Positions 28,085-36,802 of a DNA stretch of 64,000 nt are shown here, in pieces. This DNA is from CAZMGV01 sp964621525 [NCBI: uncultured bacterium]. Lineage in GTDB: Bacteria > JAGRBM01. Under the pieces are notes generated by a model. It made no database searches. It had not been told where the DNA came from and saw nothing but the letters and a program-made list of their open reading frames with translations. Numbering within the stretch: the stretch's first letter is position 1; every line of letters begins with the position of its first letter. The stretch is from the NCBI GenBank assembly GCA_964621525.1, contig CAZUMS010000001.1, positions 186,001 to 250,000 on the forward strand, written 5' to 3'. A program made the translations under genes and the position numbers.

Positions 28085-29578
28085 GTGACTCCGTGTAAGA
28101 GAATCCCGGCGGCCGCTGGCCGCCTGATGTTGACGACCGCTATCTGTTTCGCCGCCCTGCTGCCGGGGATATCCCTGGCTCAGGCCCAGCCGGAACCGGC
28201 GCCGGCCGCTACCCCGGCCCCTGTGGCCATGGACCGGCTTTATGAACAGATCATCCTGACCGGGAAGATCCTGCCTTCGTTTACCGGCGTCTCCGTCAAA
28301 TCGTTCCGGGCCGGCTCCATCAATCCCGCGACCGGCGAACTCCGTCCGATTCCCGTGCAGGCCGACGAGCGGAACGAGAAGAACAATTCGTTCGTGTTCG
28401 CGCTGGGCCCCGGAGCCGATGTGGATTCCACGCCGGGAGTGTTCGACAGCAACGACGAAATCGTTTTCCTGGCCCGCGACCTCGGCCCGAGGGCGTCCGA
28501 CGACCAGAGACGGGCCTTGGGCAGCGAAGTAATCGAGGTCAAGGTCACCGATCCCGGCAACAGCGCCACCGGCTTCGCCTACCTGTTCAAGAACCCCGAT
28601 GCGCTGCCGCTGTCCAAGATCGATTATGTGAACCTTGACGATCCGCAGACCGGCCTCCGGGTTGCGAGCCGGAGCTACGGTTTCGGTCTTGCGGACCAGT
28701 GCCAGCTTACCTTCGACTACCTGTCGGTCCGTGAACCCGGCCAGCAGTCGGAAGTGAACATCATGGACCGGCTGAAAGTTCGCGGCTGGGTCAAGCTGTT
28801 CGGTTTCATCAGCCTGTCCACGGACGAATGCTCGTGGACGAGCCGCTACCACGGCGCCGTGGACGGCCCTGTTCGCGTCATCCGGCGGACCAAGAGCAGT
28901 TTCACGGTCGCCATGATTCCGTCCGTCCGGTTCGATACCGAACTCGTTTTCTATCCGGACCATTTCGAGGTCGCCATCACGGGCCGCCTGCCCTTCGACC
29001 TCGAGACCATCGCCCCGACGGGCGGCTTCGCCGTCTATGCCGACTACAACGACGCCGTGAAGGGCGCGAAGTTCTACACCGGTTCCTACACCGCCGGGAT
29101 CACCTTCGACGGAACGCCGAAGGCAGAGCCTTCGTACGAAGTGCTTTCCCGGATTCCCTACGTCTGGGGAGCGGTCTACGGGCTCGGGCCGAAGAAGAAT
29201 CTTGGGTGGTTCTCGCGCGTCGTGCCGGGCTACAACGTGCCCCAGAAATACGCTCCGCAGGTGTTCGACAACGACAGGCAGAACAACCCGCCGGAGAAGT
29301 TCCCCGGCGTCCACGAGATCGGTTTCAAGGTCGACAGCCTGAACGAGCTGAAAGGCGGCCGGTTCGCCATCTCCTCGGTCGCCTACCGGATCCAGGACTG
29401 GGACCCCAGGGACGCGCAGAAGCTTCTGAACGTCGTGGACAGCCCGCTCTCGGCGGAACTGGCCCCCGCGGACGGCACCGGAGCAGCGACCCGCTTCGCC
29501 ATGCCGACCAGGCCCAACGAACCGCCGGTGCCCCAGGACGTCCCCGCATCGGGCACCATTCCCGCCAGGAAGAAGTAA
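28085..29578 (+). CDS. Secreted protein of unknown function (paralogue of the 32038-33390 gene)
   Basis: 497 residues with a GTG start at 28085. A signal peptide (basic N terminus, hydrophobic core, cleavage near SLAQAQ) implies export. I do not recognise the family. The mature protein shares clear blocks with the gene at 32038-33390: LRPIPVQADERNE, FDSNDEIVFLARDLG, IMDRLKVRGWVKLFGF, DGPVRVIRRTKS and a following beta-rich region. No catalytic motif is evident. Predicted character is an all-beta periplasmic or surface protein with a Pro-rich C terminus. An ATG at 28127 is an alternative start that would lose the basic signal-peptide N terminus. Confidence 0.8.
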   Translation: MTPCKRIPAAAGRLMLTTAICFAALLPGISLAQAQPEPAPAATPAPVAMDRLYEQIILTGKILPSFTGVSVKSFRAGSINPATGELRPIPVQADERNEKNNSFVFALGPGADVDSTPGVFDSNDEIVFLARDLGPRASDDQRRALGSEVIEVKVTDPGNSATGFAYLFKNPDALPLSKIDYVNLDDPQTGLRVASRSYGFGLADQCQLTFDYLSVREPGQQSEVNIMDRLKVRGWVKLFGFISLSTDECSWTSRYHGAVDGPVRVIRRTKSSFTVAMIPSVRFDTELVFYPDHFEVAITGRLPFDLETIAPTGGFAVYADYNDAVKGAKFYTGSYTAGITFDGTPKAEPSYEVLSRIPYVWGAVYGLGPKKNLGWFSRVVPGYNVPQKYAPQVFDNDRQNNPPEKFPGVHEIGFKVDSLNELKGGRFAISSVAYRIQDWDPRDAQKLLNVVDSPLSAELAPADGTGAATRFAMPTRPNEPPVPQDVPASGTIPARKK

Positions 29579-29602
29579 GGGCGCAGCCGCGGCCGCGCCC
29601 TT
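29577..29602. terminator. GC-rich hairpin between convergent genes
   Basis: AAGGGCGC (29577-29584) pairs perfectly with GCGCCCTT (29595-29602) and starts inside the stop codon of the secreted-protein gene. It has only a short T tail, so strength is uncertain. It is placed properly to end both convergent transcripts. Confidence 0.45.
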
Positions 29603-29635
29603 CCCTCCGGTCCCGCTGTCCGACGGCAGTTCCGG

Positions 29636-30658
29636 TCAGCGCCGGTACTGTTTCAGGAACTTCTTGTTCGTGATGTATCCGTTCTCTACGTACCAGTCGA
29701 CGGCGCGGCGGATCGACTCCTCGATCGGCCTGGGCGAGTAGCCCAGTTCGTTCCTCGCCTTGGCGTTGTCGAAATAGAGATAGCTCTTGGCATAACGAAG
29801 CGCGCTGCCCGCAAAGAGCGGCGCCTTGTGCGTCACCGTGTCGGAGCGGGTCTCCATCCAGTCGGCCAGGGGGATCATGAGGCCGATGGGCAGCTTGCGC
29901 GGCTTGAACTCGGCGCCCGTCACCCGGGCGATGACCTCGAAAAATTCCTTCATCTCGACGTTCTGGTTGCAGAGGATGTAGCGCTCGCCGTTGCGGCCTT
30001 TTTCCTCGGCCAGCACGTGCCCGCGGGCGACGTCTTCCACATCGACCACGTTGAATCCGGCGTCGAAATAGAAGGTGTTCTTGCCGTTCACGATATCGAG
30101 CAGGATCTGGCCCGTCGGCGTGGGCGCGATATCCCGGGCCCCGAAGGGGAATGCCGGATTGCAGAATACGACCTCAATGCCGTTCCGGCTGAAGGTGCGG
30201 GCCTCTTCCTCGGAAAGCCACTTGGAGTAGACGTAGTCGTTCGCCTGCCCCATCTTGTTGAACTGATCCTTCTCGGTGGACGGCGTTCCGTCCCCTTTTA
30301 CTCCCACCGCCGCAATGCTGGAGGTGTAGACGACCCGGTCCACGTTCGCCTTGAGAGCCGCCCAGAGCAGGTTCAGCGAACCGACACAGTTCACTTCGTA
30401 CATCTTTTCCCGCCGGGGGAGCCAGGTCGCGTAGATGGCGGCGAGATGGTAGACCCGGTCCACACCCTGCATCGCCTTTTTCAGCGAGTCCGGATCCATC
30501 AGGTTCGCCTCGATCCGCTCCAGGTCGATGCCGTCAAGGTTCTTCGTGTTCTCGCCCGGCATGATCATCGCTTTCACGTTGCGGTTCTTCGCGAGCAGCT
30601 CGCGAACGACATGCGATCCGATGAAGCCGGCAGCTCCCGTCACCAGTGTCTTGCCCAT
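29636..30658 (-). CDS. NAD(P)-dependent epimerase/dehydratase (extended SDR)
   Basis: 340 residues of the extended short-chain dehydrogenase family. The N-terminal Rossmann motif is TGAAGFIGSHVV. A catalytic Ser in YTSSIAAVG is followed by Tyr-x-x-x-Lys in YVYSK. It is closest in style to HpnA and dihydroflavonol-4-reductase-type enzymes, but no hopanoid or sugar pathway genes sit next to it, so the substrate is unknown. ATG at 30658 with GGGGA nine bases upstream. A TetR-type palindrome lies about 155 bp upstream of the start. Confidence 0.87.
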   Translation of the reverse strand: MGKTLVTGAAGFIGSHVVRELLAKNRNVKAMIMPGENTKNLDGIDLERIEANLMDPDSLKKAMQGVDRVYHLAAIYATWLPRREKMYEVNCVGSLNLLWAALKANVDRVVYTSSIAAVGVKGDGTPSTEKDQFNKMGQANDYVYSKWLSEEEARTFSRNGIEVVFCNPAFPFGARDIAPTPTGQILLDIVNGKNTFYFDAGFNVVDVEDVARGHVLAEEKGRNGERYILCNQNVEMKEFFEVIARVTGAEFKPRKLPIGLMIPLADWMETRSDTVTHKAPLFAGSALRYAKSYLYFDNAKARNELGYSPRPIEESIRRAVDWYVENGYITNKKFLKQYRR

Positions 30659-30716
30659 GTTTTAAGTTCCCCTCTGAATTTCGCTATCGGCAGTTCGCAG
30701 TCCGGAGGTCCCGAAT

Positions 30717-30746
30717 CAGAGGACTGGCCGTGCGGCCAGTCCTCTG
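30717..30746. terminator. Perfect 13 bp inverted repeat downstream of the 30844-31506 gene
   Basis: CAGAGGACTGGCC and its reverse complement flank a 4-base loop (GTGC). No T-run follows on either strand. It may be a factor-assisted terminator, an mRNA-stabilising hairpin or a dispersed repeat. Confidence 0.4.
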
Positions 30747-30804
30747 GCATGCGCCCCCGGTCTGCTGCCGGGCACCTCTGGCTTCTAGCTAATGGAAACC
30801 CAAA

Positions 30805-30827
30805 GTCCAATCCGACCGAGCGGTCGG
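30805..30827 (-). promoter_or_regulatory. Candidate TetR-type operator next to a promoter for the epimerase gene
   Basis: CCGACCG-ag-CGGTCGG at 30812-30827 is a 7 bp-arm palindrome of the type bound by many TetR-family regulators. Just downstream on the minus strand TTGGAC (30810-30805) can serve as a -35, with TAGAAG 17 bases on as a weak -10. No TetR gene is in the window. Confidence 0.4.
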
Positions 30828-30843
30828 GAGCCCTGAGTCTGGT

Positions 30844-31506
30844 TCAGGGCGCAGATGGTGAGGATGCTTCCGCCCCGTTACCGGCAGGAACCGCCGGTTC
30901 AGCAGGCTTCGGGGCCTGCGGCGCCGGTGTCTGCGGCGTGACCGCCCGGAGATTCACCGGCACCAGCCGGAGCGGCTTCGCCGGTTCCGCAAAGCGTTCT
31001 TCCTTGAGACAGGTAAAGCCGGACGCCAGATGCTGAAAAACAGCCGTGGCGTCTTCGGTCAGGAACGCATCCCCCGTCTCCACGCGCTGCCGGTAGACGG
31101 TCTGCTGGCGCTTGGAGCGAATGAGCTGGAGCGACAGGAACCGGCGGTCCCCGGCCTTCAGGAGGTCGCCGACGACGATAAAATCCGAGGGAGCGGCCCT
31201 CGCTGCCTCCACGGCACAGGCATTGGCGTCGGCGGCACATTTGGCTTCGAGCCCGTTTTTCGCGAGCAGGGCAGCGACTTCCGTATCGGAAGCCACCGAA
31301 GCGCAGCGGGCGAAAAAGAGCTGGTCGATGAGCAGGCCCTTCAGCGTCCCGGCGGCAGCGGGGTCGGCCCCGGCCCGGGCTGAAAACGGCAGCACGATCA
31401 CCGTGGCCGGCGCCGGGTCACCCTCGGCACGAACCAGACCGGGCACAAACAGGTTCCAGACAGCGGCAATGACCGCCAGCAGGCGGCAATAGGGTCGCGT
31501 TTCCAT
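30844..31506 (-). CDS. Exported protein of unknown function with a Pro-rich tail
   Basis: 220 residues with a signal peptide (cleavage near LVRAEG). The centre reads like the nucleotide-independent fold used by TolB-N/CsgG/FlgO-type proteins: VIVLPFSARAG, GTLKGLLIDQLFFARCASVA, AALLAKNGLEAKC, FIVVGDLLKAGDRRFLSLQL. This similarity is by eye and weak. The last 35 residues are Pro/Ala-rich. Four cysteines in the mature part could form disulfides. It lies 44 bp downstream of the GcvH-like gene on the same strand. Confidence 0.75.
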   Translation of the reverse strand: METRPYCRLLAVIAAVWNLFVPGLVRAEGDPAPATVIVLPFSARAGADPAAAGTLKGLLIDQLFFARCASVASDTEVAALLAKNGLEAKCAADANACAVEAARAAPSDFIVVGDLLKAGDRRFLSLQLIRSKRQQTVYRQRVETGDAFLTEDATAVFQHLASGFTCLKEERFAEPAKPLRLVPVNLRAVTPQTPAPQAPKPAEPAVPAGNGAEASSPSAP

Positions 31507-31550
31507 GATGCCGGAAGATTATCAAGAACAGGCGAGGAACAAAAGGGAGA

Positions 31551-31958
31551 TTACTCGGCCTCTTCCTCGAGACGGGCGATCAGTTCCTTGTATTCCTCGG
31601 CCGTCTTGAGGTCCTTGAGTTCGGAAGGATCGTCCGGCGCGATGGTGAACAGCCAGCCGTCTTCCCACGGATCGTCCACGAGCAGCGAGGGGTTTTCGAT
31701 CAGGTCCTCGTTGACGGACTGGATCTCGCCCGTGACCGGGCTGATGATCTCGAGATTGCCCTTGTCCTCGCAGTCGATCTCGCCGCACTCGCTGCCCGCC
31801 TCAAGAGCGTCGCCTTCGTCCGGCAGCGTGATATCGAGAATATCGCCGAACTTTTCGGCCGCGTACTCGGTAATGCCGACGCGAACCGTGCTGTCGTCTT
31901 CCAGTTCGAGCCAGATGTGGTCTTCGGTGTACTTCAGGTGTTTGCGAACGGCTGCCAT
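31551..31958 (-). CDS. GcvH-like lipoyl carrier protein
   Basis: 135 residues, close to the 125-130 of glycine cleavage H proteins. The N terminus KYTEDHIWLELEDDSTVRVGIT matches, and IISPVTGEIQSVNEDL is the usual post-lipoyl strand. The lipoyl lysine aligns with Lys66, but its surroundings read CEDKGN rather than the usual ESVKA. The tail is unusually acidic. No gcvT, gcvP or lipoyl ligase gene is nearby. It may be a true H protein encoded away from its partners or a paralogue used as a lipoyl relay, so the symbol is withheld. Confidence 0.8.
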   Translation of the reverse strand: MAAVRKHLKYTEDHIWLELEDDSTVRVGITEYAAEKFGDILDITLPDEGDALEAGSECGEIDCEDKGNLEIISPVTGEIQSVNEDLIENPSLLVDDPWEDGWLFTIAPDDPSELKDLKTAEEYKELIARLEEEAE

Positions 31959-32037
31959 GGGGGCGGACGGTTAACTCCGGGCCGGAACGAGGTCAAGAAG
32001 AACGGCTGCAAACGGATTTGACGGGCCGGTAACGGCG

Positions 32038-33390
32038 TTATTGCTGGACGCCCTCGACCTTCCGGACTTCCGGCCTGAGCGGAGAGCGAAGTACCCGGTA
32101 GTATCCGGCCGCGCCGCCTTCCGGGAAACCGGGGAGAAACGCGATGTTGGCGCCGAAGTAATAGGTCTGGGCTTTCAGGTTTTCCCAGCCGGTGTACTGG
32201 TAGCCGACCGACGGCAGCCCTCCACGCAGATCTTCAGGCGGATCCGTGGCGTCGGGGTCGTCGATAAACACGACCGAAGACTTCAGCTTGAGCGAGGGAT
32301 CGAGATCGATCGAGGTAATCTGGTTCGCACCGCCGCCGGAGATGAAATACCAGGGCTCCGCACCGAACTCGATGGTCTTTTCCTCATCCAGCATCCGTCC
32401 GTCGATCAGCGTTCCGCCCGGCAAGGCACTTGTCGCCAGCTTGAGGCCTTTCAGGTTCGTAAAGTCGTGGAGGAACGCGACGTCCAGCGACGAGACGAAC
32501 ATCGCCGCGGACTTGGGGAATATGATCCGCACGTTCGCCCGCCAGAGGCGCTCGAAATGCTGGAATGAAACCAGCGCCGTAATGTCGAAGCCGGGGACCG
32601 ACTTGATGATGAGCGTGTGCTCCCGCGTCACACGCAGCGGCCCTGTCCGGATGCCGTCCACTTCAGAACGGATGTCCTCCTCCGTAACCCTCAGGTTCAG
32701 GAGGTTGCCGAGGCTTTTGACGTTGATCCGGACCTTCAGGCGGTCCAGGACATCTTCGTCACCCCTGCCCGTCAGGTCCCGGAACGAAATGCGGTTCGAC
32801 ATGAACGGCTGCTTCCGGTCGTACCCCCAGATATAGCCTCCCGCATAAGCGGTCTGTTCCGCCATATCGAAGCGAACCAGCGGCTGCCCGGCCGGGGCAA
32901 CGGCGGTATCCCCCGCCAGCAGATACACATAGACCGGTTCTTTCAGGAATGCGGGCGAAAGCTTCACTTCGACCAGTGTTCCGCGTGCCCTCGCCAGCCG
33001 TTCCGGAGAACACAGATTCCCGGTATCCCTGAGCATGAATACGATCTCGTCATTGGCATCCAGCGTGCCCGGCTGGTCGTCTTTGGCCACTTTCGACCGT
33101 GGATCCGTATTCGTGACCCGTTCGGCGGCGTTCAGTTCATCCACCTGCACGGTGACCGGCCTCAGCTGATCCCCGTAACAGGCCACAGCGGATATATTCG
33201 CTGCCGGAGCGCCCAGCAGCGGCGTCACCTGCGTACCTTTCAGCACGACCGGCAATGAAACCGCGCTGTTGGAGCGGACCGGTCTTGTGTCCGGGGCCTG
33301 GGCCTGAAGATCGCGAGGCGGACAGAGCACGGCTCCCGCAAGCAGCACGGGAAGAATCGCAGACAGTTTCAGGAGATGATCCGCCATCAT
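32038..33390 (-). CDS. Secreted protein of unknown function (paralogue of the 28085-29578 gene)
   Basis: 450 residues with a signal peptide (cleavage near LQAQAP). The family is not recognised. Shared blocks with the other copy are LRPVTVQVDELNAAE, LDANDEIVFMLRDTGN, VLDRLKVRINVKSLGNL and GPLRVTREHTL, in the same order and spacing. Gly- and aromatic-rich beta-type segments dominate the rest. The two genes face each other across about 2.5 kb. This copy lies 80 bp upstream of the GcvH-like gene on the same strand. Confidence 0.8.
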   Translation of the reverse strand: MMADHLLKLSAILPVLLAGAVLCPPRDLQAQAPDTRPVRSNSAVSLPVVLKGTQVTPLLGAPAANISAVACYGDQLRPVTVQVDELNAAERVTNTDPRSKVAKDDQPGTLDANDEIVFMLRDTGNLCSPERLARARGTLVEVKLSPAFLKEPVYVYLLAGDTAVAPAGQPLVRFDMAEQTAYAGGYIWGYDRKQPFMSNRISFRDLTGRGDEDVLDRLKVRINVKSLGNLLNLRVTEEDIRSEVDGIRTGPLRVTREHTLIIKSVPGFDITALVSFQHFERLWRANVRIIFPKSAAMFVSSLDVAFLHDFTNLKGLKLATSALPGGTLIDGRMLDEEKTIEFGAEPWYFISGGGANQITSIDLDPSLKLKSSVVFIDDPDATDPPEDLRGGLPSVGYQYTGWENLKAQTYYFGANIAFLPGFPEGGAAGYYRVLRSPLRPEVRKVEGVQQ

Positions 33391-33570
33391 GAGAAGAGAA
33401 CGGAGTCTACAGATTTGTCCCCGATCCGCAATAGTTTTTTATGCTCCGGCATCCTTCCCGCCCTTGTCCGGAGCGGGCCTCACGTGACACGCCTGTCATT
33501 ACATGCGGCATGAAAACGCCTGTCTTCGTGCAGTTTGCGGCGGCGCCGCGCCGGAAGTCCGGCCCGCTCA

Positions 33571-33602
33571 AACAGAAACGGCGCCCCATGCCGGGACGCC
33601 GT
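33571..33602 (-). terminator. Intrinsic terminator of dnaK
   Basis: A 10 bp stem (33578-33587 with 33593-33602, one G-U pair on the RNA) and a 5-base loop are followed on the minus strand by TTTCTGTTTG. It lies 25 bases after the dnaK stop. Confidence 0.7.
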
Positions 33603-33626
33603 CCTGAATCGGAAGTGCGGCGGGGC

Positions 33627-35546
33627 TCAGTTCACGTCGCGGAAATCCGCGTCTACGACCTTGCCGTCCTTGCCTTCCTTCTTCTCCTCGCCGTTTCCGC
33701 CCGGGGCCGCTCCATCCGGGGGCGGTGCGCCTGCCGCAGCGCCGGCGTTCTTGTACATGAGCTCCGCCATCTTGTGGGAGATCCTGATCAGTTCCTCGTT
33801 GGCTGCCTTGATCTTCGCCGCATCGCGGGAGTCGAGCGCCAGCTTGCCGTCGGCGACTGCCTTCTCGAGCTCGGCCACTTCCGCAGCCGGGATCTTGTCC
33901 TTGTTGTCGGCGAGCAGCTTCTCGAGCTGGGCGATGGTGCCGTCCAGACGGTTCCGCTCGTCGATCTCCTCGCGCCGCTTGTGATCTTCGGCGGCGTTCG
34001 CTTCGGCGTCCTTCACCATCTTGTCGATCTCGTCCTTCGAGAGGCCGCTCGAAGCGGTGATCTTGATCTGCTGTTCCTTGCCGGTCGCCCGGTCCTTGGC
34101 CGACACCGAGAGGATACCGTTCGCGTCGATGTCGAAGGTCACCTCGACCTGCGGCATGCCGCGCGGCGCGGGCGGGATCCCCGTCAGGTGGAACCGGCCC
34201 AGCGTCTTGTTGTGTTCGGCCAGCTCGCGCTCGCCCTGAAGAACGTGGATCTCGACCGACGTCTGGTTGTCGGATGCCGTCGAGAACACCTCGGTCTTGC
34301 GGGTCGGAATCGTGGTGTTCCGTTCGATCAGCTTGGTAGACACGCCGCCGAGCGTCTCGATGCCGAGCGACAGCGGGGTGACGTCCAGAAGGAGCACATC
34401 CTTCACGGCCTTGTCGCCCTGGAGCACACCGGCCTGGATCGCGGCGCCGAGGGCGACGACTTCGTCCGGGTTCACCGAGCGGTTCGGCTCCTTGCCGAAG
34501 AACTTCTTCACGGCCTCAATGACCATGGGCGTGCGGGTCGAACCGCCGACGAGCACCACCTCGTCGATCTGGCCGGTCGAAAGGCCCGCGTCCTGGAGCG
34601 CCTTGCGGCAGGGCTCGAGCGTGCGCTCCACCAGCGGCTTGACCATTTCCTCAAAGCGCGCCCGGGTGAGCTTCACGTTCAGGTGCTTGGGACCGGTGTT
34701 GTCCGCCGTGAGGAACGGCAGGTTGATCTCCGTTTCCTTCGTGGACGAGAGCTCGATCTTGGCCTTTTCGGCGGCTTCCTTGAGCCGCTGCATGACCATC
34801 GGGTCGCCGGAGACGTCGATGCCCGAGCTCTTCTTGAACTCGTCGACGAGCCACGCCATCACGACGTTGTCGAAGTCGTCGCCGCCGAGCAGCGTGTCGC
34901 CGTTCGTGGACTTCACCTCGATCACGCCGTCGCCCACCTCGAGGACCGAGATGTCGAACGTGCCGCCGCCGAGGTCGTACACGGCGATCTTTTCTTCCTT
35001 CTTCTTGTCGATGCCATAGGCGAGCGCAGCCGCGGTGGGCTCGTTGATGATGCGCTTCACCTCAAGGCCGGCGATCCGGCCGGCATCCTTGGTCGCCTGG
35101 CGCTGGGAATCGTTGAAGTAGGCGGGAACCGTGATGACCGCTTCCGTCACCGGCTCGCCGAGGTAGGCCTCGGCCGCCTGCTTCAGCTTCACGAGAACCT
35201 GCGCGCTCACCTCGGGCGGTGCCATCTTGCGGTCGCGCACCTTGAACCACACGTCGCCATTGTCGGCGTTCACGAGTTCGTAGGGGACCTTCTTTTCGCG
35301 CTCGGGGATTTCACGCAGCTTGCGGCCGATAAACCGCTTGGACGAATAGATCGTGTTCTGGGGGTTCATGATCGCCTGGCGGCGGGCGGCCTGGCCCACG
35401 ACGATCTCGCCTTCCTTCGTGTAGGCGACCACCGACGGAGTCGTCCGGGTGCCTTCCTGGTTCTCGATCACCTTGGCCTCGCCGCCTTCCATCACGGCGA
35501 CGCACGAATTGGTCGTGCCAAGGTCAATGCCAATCATCTTTCCCAT
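33627..35546 (-). CDS. dnaK: Chaperone DnaK (Hsp70)
   Basis: 639 residues, full length. The ATPase domain starts [20 protein letters not shown] and carries [20 protein letters not shown] and [17 protein letters not shown]. The interdomain linker is [16 protein letters not shown]. The lid and a Gly/Pro-rich tail end in [11 protein letters not shown], close to the canonical EEV-type tail. Ribosome site GGAGGAA precedes the ATG. No grpE, dnaJ or hrcA gene is adjacent and no CIRCE element is seen upstream. A J-domain protein occurs far away at 49845-51155 but it is not a classical DnaJ. Confidence 0.98.
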   Translation of the reverse strand: MGKMIGIDLGTTNSCVAVMEGGEAKVIENQEGTRTTPSVVAYTKEGEIVVGQAARRQAIMNPQNTIYSSKRFIGRKLREIPEREKKVPYELVNADNGDVWFKVRDRKMAPPEVSAQVLVKLKQAAEAYLGEPVTEAVITVPAYFNDSQRQATKDAGRIAGLEVKRIINEPTAAALAYGIDKKKEEKIAVYDLGGGTFDISVLEVGDGVIEVKSTNGDTLLGGDDFDNVVMAWLVDEFKKSSGIDVSGDPMVMQRLKEAAEKAKIELSSTKETEINLPFLTADNTGPKHLNVKLTRARFEEMVKPLVERTLEPCRKALQDAGLSTGQIDEVVLVGGSTRTPMVIEAVKKFFGKEPNRSVNPDEVVALGAAIQAGVLQGDKAVKDVLLLDVTPLSLGIETLGGVSTKLIERNTTIPTRKTEVFSTASDNQTSVEIHVLQGERELAEHNKTLGRFHLTGIPPAPRGMPQVEVTFDIDANGILSVSAKDRATGKEQQIKITASSGLSKDEIDKMVKDAEANAAEDHKRREEIDERNRLDGTIAQLEKLLADNKDKIPAAEVAELEKAVADGKLALDSRDAAKIKAANEELIRISHKMAELMYKNAGAAAGAPPPDGAAPGGNGEEKKEGKDGKVVDADFRDVN

Positions 35547-35881
35547 ATATGCCTCTTTCCTCCGGATTGCTCCGTTAACGTCAGTTCTCTGCTGCCGGGA
35601 CTCCCGGACCTTTCCTGAACACCTTCAGGGGGTTGGCCCTCGACTGGCCGGTCGCCCGACAGCCGTAAGGTAAGCACCTGACCCGGTGGGTCAAGGGCAG
35701 GTGCGCAGAAAAAGTCCGGGAATTACCCGTGTATTTCCCGAGGGTTAGCCCCATGCCGTCTGCCAGGCCGTTTTCGCCTGTCACGGCCGGCATTGCCCGC
35801 CCCCGAAAACCGGTCTAAACCGGCGGTCCCACGGCCGATTCCGTTCGAAATACACCGGCCCAGGGCAAGGCAGCCTCAAAA
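35547..35881. other. 335 bp divergent region, dnaK / ilvE
   Basis: No gene. For dnaK, minus-strand TTGACC (35694-35689) with a weak TACCTT 16 bases on forms a possible promoter. A palindrome TGACCC-N3-GGGTCA at 35679-35693 overlaps it. No CIRCE repeat (TTAGCACTC-N9-GAGTGCTAA) is present. The ilvE-proximal half shows nothing clear. Confidence 0.4.
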
Positions 35882-36793
35882 ATGGTCGACAAGCTGAAGA
35901 AAATCTGGATGAACGGCACCCTCGTCAACTGGGACGACGCCAAGGTGCACGTCCTTTCCCATGCCATCCACTACGGCACGAGTGTCTTTGAGGGCGTCCG
36001 GTCCTACGAGCTGGCCGACGGCGGACGGGGAGTCTTCCGGCTCAAGGAACACACCAAACGGCTTTTTGAGTCGGCGAAGATCCTGATGATCAAGCTCCCC
36101 TACACGGAAGACCAGATCAACGACGCGATTCTGGAAACCCTCCGGGCCAACGAGGTGAAAGGCGCCTATATCCGGCCCATCGCCTTCATCGGCGACGGCG
36201 CCATGGGCCTCTACGCGGTCAACAACCCGGTGATCGTCTCGATCTCCTGCTGGGTGTGGGGCGCTTACCTCGGCGACGAGGGGATCCGGAACGGCATCCG
36301 GGCGAAGATTTCATCCTATGCCCGCATGCATGTGAACACCCACATGACGAAATCGAAGGCGGGCGGCAACTACATCAACTCGATCCTCGCCAAGCGCGAG
36401 GTCTCGCTCGCCGGATACGAGGAAGCGATCATGCTGGACACGGACGGCTTTGTCTCCGAATGCTCCGGCGAGAACATCTATCTGGTGAAGGATGGCGTGA
36501 TCAAAACGCCGCCGCTCACCGCCGTCCTGAACGGCATCACCCGGAATTCCGTGATCCAGCTCGCCAAGGAAGAAGGCATCCCGGTCGTGGAAGCCCGCTT
36601 CACCCGCGACGAGCTTTACTGCGCCGACGAGGTGTTCATGAGCGGAACGGCCGCCGAACTCACCCCGATCCGCGAGATCGACGACCGCGAGATCGGCAAG
36701 CCCGGCCCCGTGACCCGGAAGATCCAGGAACAGTACAAGAAAGCCGTTACGGGAGCCCTGCCCAAGTTCCAGAACTGGGTCACGAGGTTCTGA
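35882..36793 (+). CDS. ilvE: Branched-chain amino acid aminotransferase
   Basis: 303 residues, fold-type IV PLP enzyme for the last step of Leu, Ile and Val synthesis. Lys159 in MTKSKAGGNYINS is the PLP lysine, at the same number as in E. coli IlvE. Also conserved are HYGTSVFEGVRSY, AYIRPIAFIG, SECSGENIYLVKDG, LNGITRNSVIQLA and ADEVFMSGTAAELTPI. It converges on the desaturase-like gene with nine bases between. Confidence 0.95.
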   Translation: MVDKLKKIWMNGTLVNWDDAKVHVLSHAIHYGTSVFEGVRSYELADGGRGVFRLKEHTKRLFESAKILMIKLPYTEDQINDAILETLRANEVKGAYIRPIAFIGDGAMGLYAVNNPVIVSISCWVWGAYLGDEGIRNGIRAKISSYARMHVNTHMTKSKAGGNYINSILAKREVSLAGYEEAIMLDTDGFVSECSGENIYLVKDGVIKTPPLTAVLNGITRNSVIQLAKEEGIPVVEARFTRDELYCADEVFMSGTAAELTPIREIDDREIGKPGPVTRKIQEQYKKAVTGALPKFQNWVTRF

Positions 36794-36802
36794 CCCGCCC
36801 CC

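Noticed and set aside
33441-35618. 725-codon plus-strand open frame over dnaK
   Set aside because: Shadow of dnaK on the opposite strand.
35547-35881. CIRCE element or clear heat-shock sigma promoter upstream of dnaK
   Set aside because: No TTAGCACTC inverted repeat and no convincing CCCCAT-type -10 at proper spacing.
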